Assembly: GCF_017303215.1 (NCBI RefSeq)
Contig: NZ_JAEMWU010000001.1
Span: 868,001 to 932,000 of the forward strand
Direction: 5' to 3'
Length of the DNA stretch: 64,000 nt
DNA from: Microbacterium esteraromaticum
GTDB taxonomy: Bacteria > Actinomycetota > Actinomycetes > Actinomycetales > Microbacteriaceae
Both the position numbers and the translations under genes were made by a program. Shown piece by piece: positions 44,927-52,905 of the stretch. The notes beneath the pieces are model-generated. The model had not been told where the DNA came from, did no database searches, and worked only from the letters and a program-made list of their open reading frames with translations. Position 1 is the first letter of the stretch. Every line of letters starts with the position of its first letter.

Positions 44927-47017
44927 CTACTCGCGTTCGCCGCCGCGCTGAACGAGTTCGAGGCCGGCGCTGGCGAACTGGCGCGCGGTGGCATCCGGAA
45001 GGAATGCGCGCGTGAGCGCGAGTCCAATCCGCGGCAGGTCGCCCTCGTCACGGTAGAGCAGGTAGAGCGTCTCGTAGCGGGGATGGAACTTCTCTTTGAA
45101 GCGGTGCAGCGAACGGAACCCGTACACCGGCTCGAGCATGTCGGCGAGCTTGTCGCTGAGATCGGCGATCACTCGGGCATCCGGCGGGTACTCGTGCGCC
45201 AGCGGCGCACCCGACAGTGACAGGATCTCGGCGCCCTCGTCGCGGAAGTGAGCGGCCGACATGCCGATGAGGTACTCCATGACCGGGGGGAACCCTCCGT
45301 CGCGGCGCCGCATCAGATCCAGCGTCCACCCGCGTACCCGACCCTCGCCGTAGACCGGCAGCCACGACAGGAATCCGTCGACGTCGCCGTTGGGAGCGAG
45401 CGCGAGGGCGATCCGCACCTCGGGGTCTTCGGCCTGCTCCAGCGAACCGAGGGTGAAGCCCATCTCGGGCAGCCCCTTGTCGCCGACCCACATCTCCGAG
45501 ATCGCATGCAGCTGCGCGCGCACGCCCCACGACTCGTCGCGCAGCGTCGACATGCGGAACGTCATCTCTTCGCGTCCGGCCCGGTTCATCGAGGTGCGGA
45601 TGGATGCCCATCGCTTGCCCGTGTACTCCAGGCCGGGCAGGTCGACGATGGTGTCGTCGGCCACGACGAGACTGCGCCACGTCGCAGGAACGGCAGCGCG
45701 GGTGGCCTCCCCGGCGCTGAAGAAGCAGGGTGCGAGGCCGGCGCGCTCGGCGTCGTCGATGAACTCCGCGACCGACGCGGCGCGCCCTTCTTCTGGGCCG
45801 AGAGGATCGGCGAGGGCCAGCGCGACACCGGCGCGCTGTTGATACGCGACGGACCCGTGCTCGGTGTGGGTCGTCGACATCCCCTCCCACGTCGTCATCC
45901 ACGACAGCGTGCCGCCACCATGGGCGCGCAGCAGCTTCTTCGTCTCGTCGTGGTCGGTGGGATGCCCGGGAGACAGTGTGCGCCTGTGGCGCGGCGGGAA
46001 GGCTGCGCGGACCCACACCAGGTAGATGAACACGGCGAGAGCGACGCCCGCCGTGGCGATCGTCAGCGCCACGCCACCGTCGAACGCCGCGTGGACATCG
46101 GCCTGGTCAGCGGCCGCGAGCAACGCAAGCAACAGCACGCCGAGCAGGGCGTTGATGCCCAGCAGTACAAGCGAGACGACCCACGCCCAGCGACGCGCCC
46201 TGCGCAGCCCGTCGGCGATGAGCACGACGACCAATGTCTCGACCACTGTCGTCCACCACGGGCCGGCCAGCGGCGCCGAGGTGCCGAACGGGCCGTCGGT
46301 GGGCACGAAGGCGAAGATCACCTGAGTCGCCGCGAACGCGAGCACGCCGATGAAGGCGATGAACCGTTGCTCGCGCACGGTCGCACGCTGCACGTGCAGC
46401 GAGCGGTCGACCAGCAGGACCAGGGCGAGCGCGACCGCGTGCTCGAGGTCGGCGACGGTGCCCAGGAATAGCAGTCCGATCGTGGCCACGGCGATCAGCA
46501 GCAGAAGCACCCGCACCCGCCAGGGCGACGCGAACAGTGCGGCGGCAGCGGCCATGCAGGCGAACGCTCCGCCGCTGGGGCCCACATCCAGGGTCGCCGC
46601 CTGCTCTGCCGCCCACGCCCAGTTCGGAATGAGTGCGAACATCCACAGCAGCAGTGCGGAGGTGAAGATCGCGAAGAGCTGGCCGATCGCGAAGTACGCC
46701 GCGGCGACCTTCCACCCGCGCAGGTACTCGAGCACCGCGAAGCCCCACAGGATGAGGAGCGTGGGAATGTACACCAGCGGTTGCACGACGAAGAAGGTTC
46801 CGGTGAGTGGCGTCCACCAGCGTCCCGCCTCCAACGCGGGTAGGCCATAGGCCACGGCTTCGAATGCCGCGCTGTCTTCGAACGGTCGCCAGAGCCCTTG
46901 CGAGACGATGCCGCAGGCCAGCAGGATCGCGATGAACGCGATGGTCGCCGGTAGCCGGCGGAGCACGCTCAGGAAGGGTCTGGTGCTCGGCTGCGTGGGC
47001 TTCTCTGCGTCGCGCAT
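44927..47017 (-). CDS. Rhomboid-like membrane domain fused to DUF2156 (lysyl-phosphatidylglycerol synthase-type) domain
   Basis: A 696-residue protein with an N-terminal polytopic region and a cytoplasmic C-terminal domain. The first 210 residues look rhomboid-like: AGRWWTPLTGTFF, then LDVGPSGGAFACMAAA with Ser148 in a GxSG motif, and LEHAVALALVLL with His193. The TM2 His/Asn of active rhomboids is not seen. More membrane segments follow to about 360. From about 395 to 690 is a DUF2156 domain (ISEMWVGDKGLPEMGFTLGSLE, EYLIGMSAAHFRDEGAEILSLSGAPL), which in MprF-type proteins moves an amino acid from tRNA to a phospholipid. The start is ATG 47017, seven bases after TATCGT. Confidence 0.82.
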   Translation of the reverse strand: MRDAEKPTQPSTRPFLSVLRRLPATIAFIAILLACGIVSQGLWRPFEDSAAFEAVAYGLPALEAGRWWTPLTGTFFVVQPLVYIPTLLILWGFAVLEYLRGWKVAAAYFAIGQLFAIFTSALLLWMFALIPNWAWAAEQAATLDVGPSGGAFACMAAAAALFASPWRVRVLLLLIAVATIGLLFLGTVADLEHAVALALVLLVDRSLHVQRATVREQRFIAFIGVLAFAATQVIFAFVPTDGPFGTSAPLAGPWWTTVVETLVVVLIADGLRRARRWAWVVSLVLLGINALLGVLLLALLAAADQADVHAAFDGGVALTIATAGVALAVFIYLVWVRAAFPPRHRRTLSPGHPTDHDETKKLLRAHGGGTLSWMTTWEGMSTTHTEHGSVAYQQRAGVALALADPLGPEEGRAASVAEFIDDAERAGLAPCFFSAGEATRAAVPATWRSLVVADDTIVDLPGLEYTGKRWASIRTSMNRAGREEMTFRMSTLRDESWGVRAQLHAISEMWVGDKGLPEMGFTLGSLEQAEDPEVRIALALAPNGDVDGFLSWLPVYGEGRVRGWTLDLMRRRDGGFPPVMEYLIGMSAAHFRDEGAEILSLSGAPLAHEYPPDARVIADLSDKLADMLEPVYGFRSLHRFKEKFHPRYETLYLLYRDEGDLPRIGLALTRAFLPDATARQFASAGLELVQRGGERE

Positions 47018-47024
47018 GCACAAC

Positions 47025-47030
47025 ACGATA
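47025..47030 (-). promoter_or_regulatory. -10 box of the rhomboid/DUF2156 gene, leaderless spacing
   Basis: On the minus strand TATCGT ends seven bases before the ATG at 47017. This fixes the start and predicts a leaderless message. Confidence 0.5.
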
Positions 47031-47164
47031 GCGATGGCGGTCGACTGGTGGGTGGTTGAACTCCACGTGCTCACGCCTGCCGCTGCGGCGCGGCGTCGCA
47101 CGAGCCCGCCGTCGCGTTCCTTTTCTGTTCATCTTCGAGCTACGTGCGCGACGTGTTGGGGTCG

Positions 47165-47170
47165 TACGTT
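47165..47170 (+). promoter_or_regulatory. Candidate -10 box of the ABC/PP2C/EEP unit
   Basis: TACGTT abuts the first of two palindromic operators, so the bound repressor would cover the transcription start. The leader to the ATG at 47236 contains AAGGAG. Confidence 0.45.
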
Positions 47171-47184
47171 CGGGAACGTTCCCG
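47171..47184. promoter_or_regulatory. LacI-type operator 1, perfect palindrome
   Basis: CGGGAACGTTCCCG is a perfect 14-bp palindrome with the AACGTT centre typical of LacI-family sites. It lies just downstream of the candidate -10 box. The LacI protein encoded at the end of the unit (52906) is the likely ligand. Confidence 0.8.
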
Positions 47185-47187
47185 CCT

Positions 47188-47201
47188 CGGGAACGTTCCC
47201 G
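47188..47201. promoter_or_regulatory. LacI-type operator 2, identical palindrome
   Basis: A second exact copy of CGGGAACGTTCCCG, 17 bases centre to centre from the first. The pair, with flanking TTC and GAA, forms a larger near-symmetric element, which allows cooperative binding of two dimers. Confidence 0.8.
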
Positions 47202-47235
47202 AACGCGTGATCCCTTGATCTGAAGGAGCACTTCT

Positions 47236-48294
47236 ATGCATGCACGACGCACCACCCTGATCGCCGCTGCAGCAGCGGCGGCATTCACCCTCGCCGGCTG
47301 TTCCGCGGCGTCCCCCTCGGCGCTGCCCGCCGACGGGGAAGACGGCGGATCGCTCGTCGTCTATGCCCCCATGGACGACGCCCGAATCGACTTCGTGACA
47401 GAGCAGGCCAAGGAAGACCTCGGCATCGAACTGACGATCGTCGGCGGCGGTGGAGGCGATCTGGCGACCCGTCTGGAAGCCGAGAAGAACAACGCGCAGG
47501 CCGACGTGGTCGTCGGACTCGGCGAATCCTTGCTGAACCGGCTGGACGCGCAGGACATGTTCGACCACTACACGCCCGCATGGGCAGACCTGATCCCTGA
47601 GCAGTTCCGCGACGACGATGCCGGCTTCTCGCTGTTCACGCAGACGCCGATCGTCATCGGCTACGACACTGCTCACCTCGGCAACGCTGAGGCGCCCGAC
47701 GCATGGCTGGACCTTGCCGCGCCAGAGTACGCCGAGAAGTTCGTCTTTCCCGCAACGACAGGTCAGACGGGTCAGGCCGCCATCGTCGGCATCCTCTGGC
47801 GCTATGCCGACCCCGAGACGGGTGAGGTCTCGCCCGAAGGTTGGGACGCGCTGGCTGCAATCCTGCAGAACGCGAAGCAGCTCTCGGATGGTCAGCAGTT
47901 CGACTGGGATTGGGTCGCTTCCGGCGAACTGCCTGTGGTCGTCAACTGGCTCGGCGGTGTGCAGATCGGCGCTGACGACAACGACCTGGACATCGCCGTC
48001 GTCGACACCGACGGAGGAACACCGTTCGTCTCTACCGGAGTTGCGATCGTCAACGGAACGGATCGTGCAGAACAAGCACAGCGGTTCCTCGACTGGTTCG
48101 GCTCGGCGGACTTCCAGGTCGCCTACGTCGAGGCGACCCACAACGACACCCCGCTCAACTCCGACGCCGTCGCGCGGCTTCCCGAAGCCGCTGCCGCTCT
48201 GGACTCGCTCACCAAGCAGGACATCGACTGGTCCGTCGTCACCCCGCACCTGACCGAGTGGATGCAGAAGGTCCAGCTCGAGATCCTCGGCTGA
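47236..48294 (+). CDS. ABC transporter substrate-binding lipoprotein, Fe/AEP/polyamine class
   Basis: A 352-residue binding protein with lipobox LAGC (lipidated Cys22). The mature part opens SLVVYAPMDDARIDFVTEQAKEDLGIELTIVGGGGGDLATRL, which is typical of the class II binding proteins used for ferric iron, 2-aminoethylphosphonate, thiamine or polyamines. It starts at ATG 47236 with AAGGAG nine bases upstream. The linked ATPase, fused permease and phosphatases point to a phosphorylated organic ligand more than to iron, but this is inference. Confidence 0.88.
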   Translation: MHARRTTLIAAAAAAAFTLAGCSAASPSALPADGEDGGSLVVYAPMDDARIDFVTEQAKEDLGIELTIVGGGGGDLATRLEAEKNNAQADVVVGLGESLLNRLDAQDMFDHYTPAWADLIPEQFRDDDAGFSLFTQTPIVIGYDTAHLGNAEAPDAWLDLAAPEYAEKFVFPATTGQTGQAAIVGILWRYADPETGEVSPEGWDALAAILQNAKQLSDGQQFDWDWVASGELPVVVNWLGGVQIGADDNDLDIAVVDTDGGTPFVSTGVAIVNGTDRAEQAQRFLDWFGSADFQVAYVEATHNDTPLNSDAVARLPEAAAALDSLTKQDIDWSVVTPHLTEWMQKVQLEILG

Positions 48295-48320
48295 TCCGAA
48301 CCGTACGAACAGGAGCCATC

Positions 48321-49313
48321 ATGATCACGATCCGCGACCTCGCTGTCGCCTACGCGGGCAGGGACGTACTGCAGGGGATCGACCTCACGGTCGATGCCGG
48401 AGAGTTCGTCACGCTCCTCGGCCCATCCGGGTGTGGCAAGTCCACGCTGTTGCGCGCGATCGCTGGATTCGTGTCGACGCGTGCCGGAGCGATCGAGATC
48501 GGCGGTCGTGACGTGACGCGGTTCGATCCGGAGGCGCGCGGTGTCGGGTTCGTGTTCCAGAGCTACGCCCTGTTCCCGCATCTCTCGGTGGAGGACAACG
48601 TCGCGTTCGGGCTGGGGGTGAGAGGCATCCGTGGTCGTGAGCGTCGCGAACGCATCGACCAAGCGCTCACGGCCACGGGGCTGACCGCGCACGCACGGGC
48701 GATGCCCGCGCAGCTCTCCGGCGGTCAGCAGCAGCGAGTAGCGATCGCCCGCGTACTGGTCACGCGCCCGTCCGTTCTGCTGATGGACGAACCGCTGTCG
48801 AACCTTGATGCGACTCTCCGGGTGCGGCTCAGGGCCGAGCTCCAGCGTCTGCATCGCGAGCTCGGCATCACGACGCTGTACGTCACCCATGACCAGGAAG
48901 AAGCGTTGTCCCTGTCCGACCGCGTCGCCGTCATGCGAGACGGCGCATTCGACCAGATCGCACCGCCCCGTGAGGTCTACCAGCGGCCGACGACCGAGTA
49001 TGTGTGCCGGTTCGTCGGAGAGGTGAATGAGCTCGGCGGCGCACTGCGCGCTCTGATCGAGCCGCATGGGGCGACGGCCGTCTTCGTCCGCCCCGAGAAC
49101 ATGAGACTGTCCGTCGTGCCGACACCGCGCACCGTCACCCGTGGCCAAGTGCGTCTGCTCACCTTCCTCGGATCCGCGACCCAGTACGTCATCGACGTCG
49201 ACGGGCATGAAGTCGTCGCGGTGCTCCCGTCCCGACAGGACGACGATCACGCCGTCGGCGATGAGGTGTACGTCGGCTTCGACGAGGCGGATCTCATCAG
49301 GATCGCCTCGTGA
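48321..49313 (+). CDS. ABC transporter ATP-binding protein with TOBE domain
   Basis: The 330-residue ATPase has Walker A GPSGCGKST (34-42), signature LSGGQ (132-136), Walker B VLLMDEP (152-158) and THDQEEAL. The C-terminal TOBE-type region (about 270-328) marks the PotA/FbpC class. It starts at ATG 48321 with AGGAG; the frame open upstream to 48258 is spurious. Its stop overlaps the permease start (GTGA), so the genes are coupled. Confidence 0.93.
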   Translation: MITIRDLAVAYAGRDVLQGIDLTVDAGEFVTLLGPSGCGKSTLLRAIAGFVSTRAGAIEIGGRDVTRFDPEARGVGFVFQSYALFPHLSVEDNVAFGLGVRGIRGRERRERIDQALTATGLTAHARAMPAQLSGGQQQRVAIARVLVTRPSVLLMDEPLSNLDATLRVRLRAELQRLHRELGITTLYVTHDQEEALSLSDRVAVMRDGAFDQIAPPREVYQRPTTEYVCRFVGEVNELGGALRALIEPHGATAVFVRPENMRLSVVPTPRTVTRGQVRLLTFLGSATQYVIDVDGHEVVAVLPSRQDDDHAVGDEVYVGFDEADLIRIAS

Positions 49314-51082
49314 GCGCGGTCGTTGAACGCGGTAGCATCCGCGGCGGACGTGCGATGGCGCGTTTCGTGGGCTCCGCCGCCTGGCGTCTGATCGCGTGGG
49401 GTATGTTCCTCAGCTGCGCGTGGTTCGTCGTGACATTCCTGTACGTTCCCAACATCGGTGTGCTGCGAGAAGTCATCTTTCCCTCGTCAGGAGACCCGCT
49501 CGCGACCGCGGTCGAACTGTTCTCATCAGCGCGTGTGCTCGCAGCCATCCGCGACACGCTCATCGTGACCGCAGTCTCGTTGGTGACAGTCAGCGCGGTC
49601 GGGATCACGCAGGCGTTCATCTTGGAGGCGTTCTGCATCCGCGGCAAGGGGTTCCTCACCGTGGCCTACGCGATTCCCCTCGTGTTCGGATCCGTAGCCG
49701 CCGTCACGGGATACGTGATGGTGTACGGAGCCGGCGGCCCCATCACCATCGGCCTGCAGCGACTCCTCCCCGGATTACCCGACGATTGGTTCTCGGGCAT
49801 TCCCGCCGTCATCCTCGTACACACCTTCACGATGACCGGATACCACTTCCTCTTCCTGCGCCCCGCGATCCGTCGTATCGACTTCTCCATGGTCGAGGCC
49901 GCTCGCTCGCTGGGGATGAGCCCGGTCCCCGCCTTTGTCCGTGTCGTGCTGCCCGTGCTGCGGCCCATGATCGTGGCCTCGCTGCTCATGGTGCTGATCG
50001 GATCGCTCGGGTCGTTCGCCGCCCCCAACATCCTCGGTGGGGGGAGCTTCACCATGGTGGGTCCGCTCATCCGCACCCTCACCTCGCTCGGACGCCCCGA
50101 CATGGCAGCGCTTCTGGGCGTACTGCTGGCACTGGCGACGGTCGGCCTACTGGCTTGGGCGCTCCGCGCAGAACGTCGCGCGAGCCTCTTCTCGGCGGCG
50201 AAGAGCACACGTCCGTTCCAGCCGACCCGCGTGGGCAATCCCATCGGCCGAGCGACCTTGTACGCAGTGGCGTACGCCCTCGCCCTGGTCAACATGCTGC
50301 CGGTTCTCGTCACCGTGCTCATGGCGTTCTCGCCCGTGGAGGCGATCCGCAACGGGCAGCTGTGGGGCGGACTCACGCTCGACAACTTCGCAACGGTCTT
50401 CGGAGACAGCGGCGCTGTTGCGCCGCTGGTCAACTCCTTGCTGCTGTGCGTCATTGCGATCCCCGTCGCCCTGACTATCGGCACGGCACTGTCGCACTTC
50501 GTCGATCGACACCGCGGCGCAGCCACCGATGCGCTGCAGATGACCTTCTTCCTGCCCTACTTCTTGCCAGGAGTCCTCATCGCCCTGGGGTTCTTGATCG
50601 TCTTCGGTGCGCCGCACGTTCTGACCGGCGGACACGTGCTTGTCGGATCGTTCTGGATCCTGCCGCTGGCCTACGTGGTCATCCTTCTGCCGACCGTGGT
50701 CCGATTCGTTCGCGCCGCCGTCGCCGGAGTGGATCCCGCGCTCGACGAGGCAGCGCGGGCGCTCGGCGCACGTTCGCCGCGTCGCTTCGCTCTGATCACT
50801 CTGCCGATGCTGGTACCCGTGTTGGTGCAGGTCGCCGCGCTCTCTTTCAACGCGACATTCGACGAGTACACCGTGTCGGTGATGCTCTACAACGTCAACA
50901 ACCGTCCGCTCGGCGTCGCGATGGGCGCGCTGGCGGCGACGCCTGATCCAGAGCTGGTGGGTGTCGCCACCGCGTACGTCGTGCTGAACACGGTCATCGC
51001 GCTGGGCGTGGTGCTCTTCGCCGACCGGATGGCCGCCTGGCAGTCCCGCCGCGTGGTCGGCGCAATGGGAGGGGCACGATGA
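49310..51082 (+). CDS. Fused two-domain ABC permease
   Basis: A 590-residue permease made of two BPD_transp_1 halves, about twelve membrane segments in all, so one chain forms the whole membrane channel. Coupling loops are EAARSLGMSPVPAFVRVVLP (first half) and DEAARALGARSPRRFALITLP (second half). Such fusions are known for FbpB, ThiP and some aminoethylphosphonate permeases. It starts at GTG 49310, and the stop overlaps the next gene by four bases. Confidence 0.92.
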   Translation: MSAVVERGSIRGGRAMARFVGSAAWRLIAWGMFLSCAWFVVTFLYVPNIGVLREVIFPSSGDPLATAVELFSSARVLAAIRDTLIVTAVSLVTVSAVGITQAFILEAFCIRGKGFLTVAYAIPLVFGSVAAVTGYVMVYGAGGPITIGLQRLLPGLPDDWFSGIPAVILVHTFTMTGYHFLFLRPAIRRIDFSMVEAARSLGMSPVPAFVRVVLPVLRPMIVASLLMVLIGSLGSFAAPNILGGGSFTMVGPLIRTLTSLGRPDMAALLGVLLALATVGLLAWALRAERRASLFSAAKSTRPFQPTRVGNPIGRATLYAVAYALALVNMLPVLVTVLMAFSPVEAIRNGQLWGGLTLDNFATVFGDSGAVAPLVNSLLLCVIAIPVALTIGTALSHFVDRHRGAATDALQMTFFLPYFLPGVLIALGFLIVFGAPHVLTGGHVLVGSFWILPLAYVVILLPTVVRFVRAAVAGVDPALDEAARALGARSPRRFALITLPMLVPVLVQVAALSFNATFDEYTVSVMLYNVNNRPLGVAMGALAATPDPELVGVATAYVVLNTVIALGVVLFADRMAAWQSRRVVGAMGGAR

Positions 51083-51972
51083 CGCCGGTGTTCCCCGCCG
51101 CCGACGGGTATGACGTCGACTCCCTGATCATCGCCGGTGGATGGCCGAGCAACCTCTCGGAGCTGTTCGTCCGCGCCAAAGGACCGGCGCGTCGTTCGGA
51201 GGACATCGTGGCCGTCTCGGACGACTACGTCGCCGTGATCGATGGGATGTCCAGCCCGCTGCGGGGCGACGGCAGGCCCGCGAGCGGACGCGAGTTTGCT
51301 CGCGCCATCGGCACGGCGCTCACCGCGTTGCCGGGCGACCTCGACGCGCGTGAGTGCGTGGATCTGCTCACTGCGGCGGTCGGGCGCATCACGGCGGCAC
51401 ACGCCGGACCGGCGGGCGCGGTCGCCGCGATCTACTCGGTGCGACGCCACCAGGTGTGGCGCATCGGCGACGTGCATGTGCGGGTAGGGCGGCACGCATT
51501 CCCCGCCCAGAAGGGCATCGACGATGCGCTCGCCGCTTTCCGCGCCGCCTACAACCTCGCCCTCCTCGCGGGCGGTGCCTCCGTCGCCGAGATCATCGAG
51601 ACCGACCCCGGGTTGCGCGCTGCGTTTCCGCTTCTCGAAGTGCAGCCGGCGCTGGCGAATGCGCGCTCTCCACTCGGCTACGGCGTGTTCGACGGGACGC
51701 GTGTACCGAGCCGGTTCATCGAGGTGTTCGACGTGGGGGAGAGTGACGAGGTGGTGCTCGCCAGCGACGGCTATCTCGCGCCCGATCGCAGTCTTCGCAA
51801 GGCGGAAGACCATCTGCGGCACGCGCTCGACACCGACCCCGCAGCGCTCGGCGCACTCGCCGCAATGGCCAAGCCATTGCTCCCCGGCGCCTGGTCCGCA
51901 GACGATCGCAGCTACGTGCGCCTGACCTCATACCGTCCCGAAACCGATTCCGACGAAAGCAGCCTTCCGTGA
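51079..51972 (+). CDS. PP2C-like phosphatase in ABC transporter operon
   Basis: A 297-residue cytoplasmic protein with divergent PP2C (PPM) metal sites: SED (Asp42), VIDGM (Asp55), LASDGY (Asp230) and ADDRSY (Asp275/Asp276). The DGMSSP segment replaces the usual ADGMGG. PPM phosphatases normally remove phosphate from Ser/Thr proteins, but a stand-alone copy within a nutrient importer operon suggests either control of the transporter or a small-molecule substrate. It overlaps the permease stop and the EEP start by four bases each. I know of no characterised close homolog. Confidence 0.75.
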   Translation: MTPVFPAADGYDVDSLIIAGGWPSNLSELFVRAKGPARRSEDIVAVSDDYVAVIDGMSSPLRGDGRPASGREFARAIGTALTALPGDLDARECVDLLTAAVGRITAAHAGPAGAVAAIYSVRRHQVWRIGDVHVRVGRHAFPAQKGIDDALAAFRAAYNLALLAGGASVAEIIETDPGLRAAFPLLEVQPALANARSPLGYGVFDGTRVPSRFIEVFDVGESDEVVLASDGYLAPDRSLRKAEDHLRHALDTDPAALGALAAMAKPLLPGAWSADDRSYVRLTSYRPETDSDESSLP

Positions 51973-52826
51973 ACGAGAACCTTCGCATCCTGACCTGGAA
52001 CGTCCTCTACCGCGACGTCGATGCCCGACTGCCTCTGCTGGTGCCACGGGTCGAGGCGATCCGCCCCGATGTCTTCCTCGTGCAGGAGACGACCGCTGCG
52101 CATGCCCGCGCACTCGCCTCGGCGACGGGCATGCATCTCGTCGCCGAGGGAGAACGCACTCACCCCACCGCACCCACGATCAACGCCATCCTTGCCGCGG
52201 AGCCTCCGATGCGTGCGGCCTCGCACACGATCGATGCGGGGGCTCGCTGCACCTATCTGACGGCTGACTGGCAGGTCGGAAGCACGCTCCTGAGGGTCGG
52301 CACAACACACCTGCGACACACCCATCAGGCGGGGCGCATGGGCGTCGATTCTGGCTACCGCGCGGTCGCGCGTGGCGCGGACGCCGCTGCGATCGCCTCG
52401 GATTCCATCCGCGAGAGCGTCTCCATGCGTCTGGCGCAGCTCGCCGAGATCCGCCGTCTGCGGGAACAGGACGCCGTCGACGCGGAGGTGCTGACCGGCG
52501 ATCTCAATTTCGTGCCCGATGGCGCCGAGTACGGTGAGATCGTTTCGTGGGGCTTGAATGATGCCTGGCGCGCCGCACCGCGGCTGGGGTCGGGAGCGAC
52601 GATCGTCGAGCGCAACGATCTCATTGGTGACGGCCGCGGCGTGTACCGCGATCTTCGCGACGGCACCATGCCGGGTGCCGGCGGTGATCTTGACTACACC
52701 CTCGACTACCAGTTCTCGCGTGGCGCGATCGACGTCGGGCACGCCTGGATCGTGGGAGATGTCGATCCGGGGGAGAGCTTCCCCAGCGACCACCTCGGGA
52801 TCGTCGTCGAGTACCGGATCGACTGA
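51969..52826 (+). CDS. Endonuclease/exonuclease/phosphatase (EEP) family hydrolase
   Basis: The 285-residue enzyme has the full EEP active-site set: LTWNVLY (Asn11), VQETT (Glu40), GTTHLR (His114), LTGDLNF (Asp178, Asn180), LDYTLDY and FPSDHLGI (Asp274, His275). The family cleaves phosphodiesters or phosphomonoesters with Mg2+. There is no signal peptide, so it is cytoplasmic and could act on the imported compound. It starts at GTG 51969, overlapping the PP2C-like gene. DNA is another possible substrate for the fold, less likely in this context. Confidence 0.88.
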   Translation: MNENLRILTWNVLYRDVDARLPLLVPRVEAIRPDVFLVQETTAAHARALASATGMHLVAEGERTHPTAPTINAILAAEPPMRAASHTIDAGARCTYLTADWQVGSTLLRVGTTHLRHTHQAGRMGVDSGYRAVARGADAAAIASDSIRESVSMRLAQLAEIRRLREQDAVDAEVLTGDLNFVPDGAEYGEIVSWGLNDAWRAAPRLGSGATIVERNDLIGDGRGVYRDLRDGTMPGAGGDLDYTLDYQFSRGAIDVGHAWIVGDVDPGESFPSDHLGIVVEYRID

Positions 52827-52905
52827 CACGAGTGGATTCGTCGGCCGGTGGCGGCACGAAGTGGGACACTACGTTCTGGTGCACGACGATCGAGAGGGGG
52901 CACGT

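Noticed and set aside
47018..47235. Possible riboswitch upstream of the class II binding protein (thiamine-like importers often have one)
   Set aside because: I see no TPP or other known riboswitch core; the region is explained by two promoters and twin operators.
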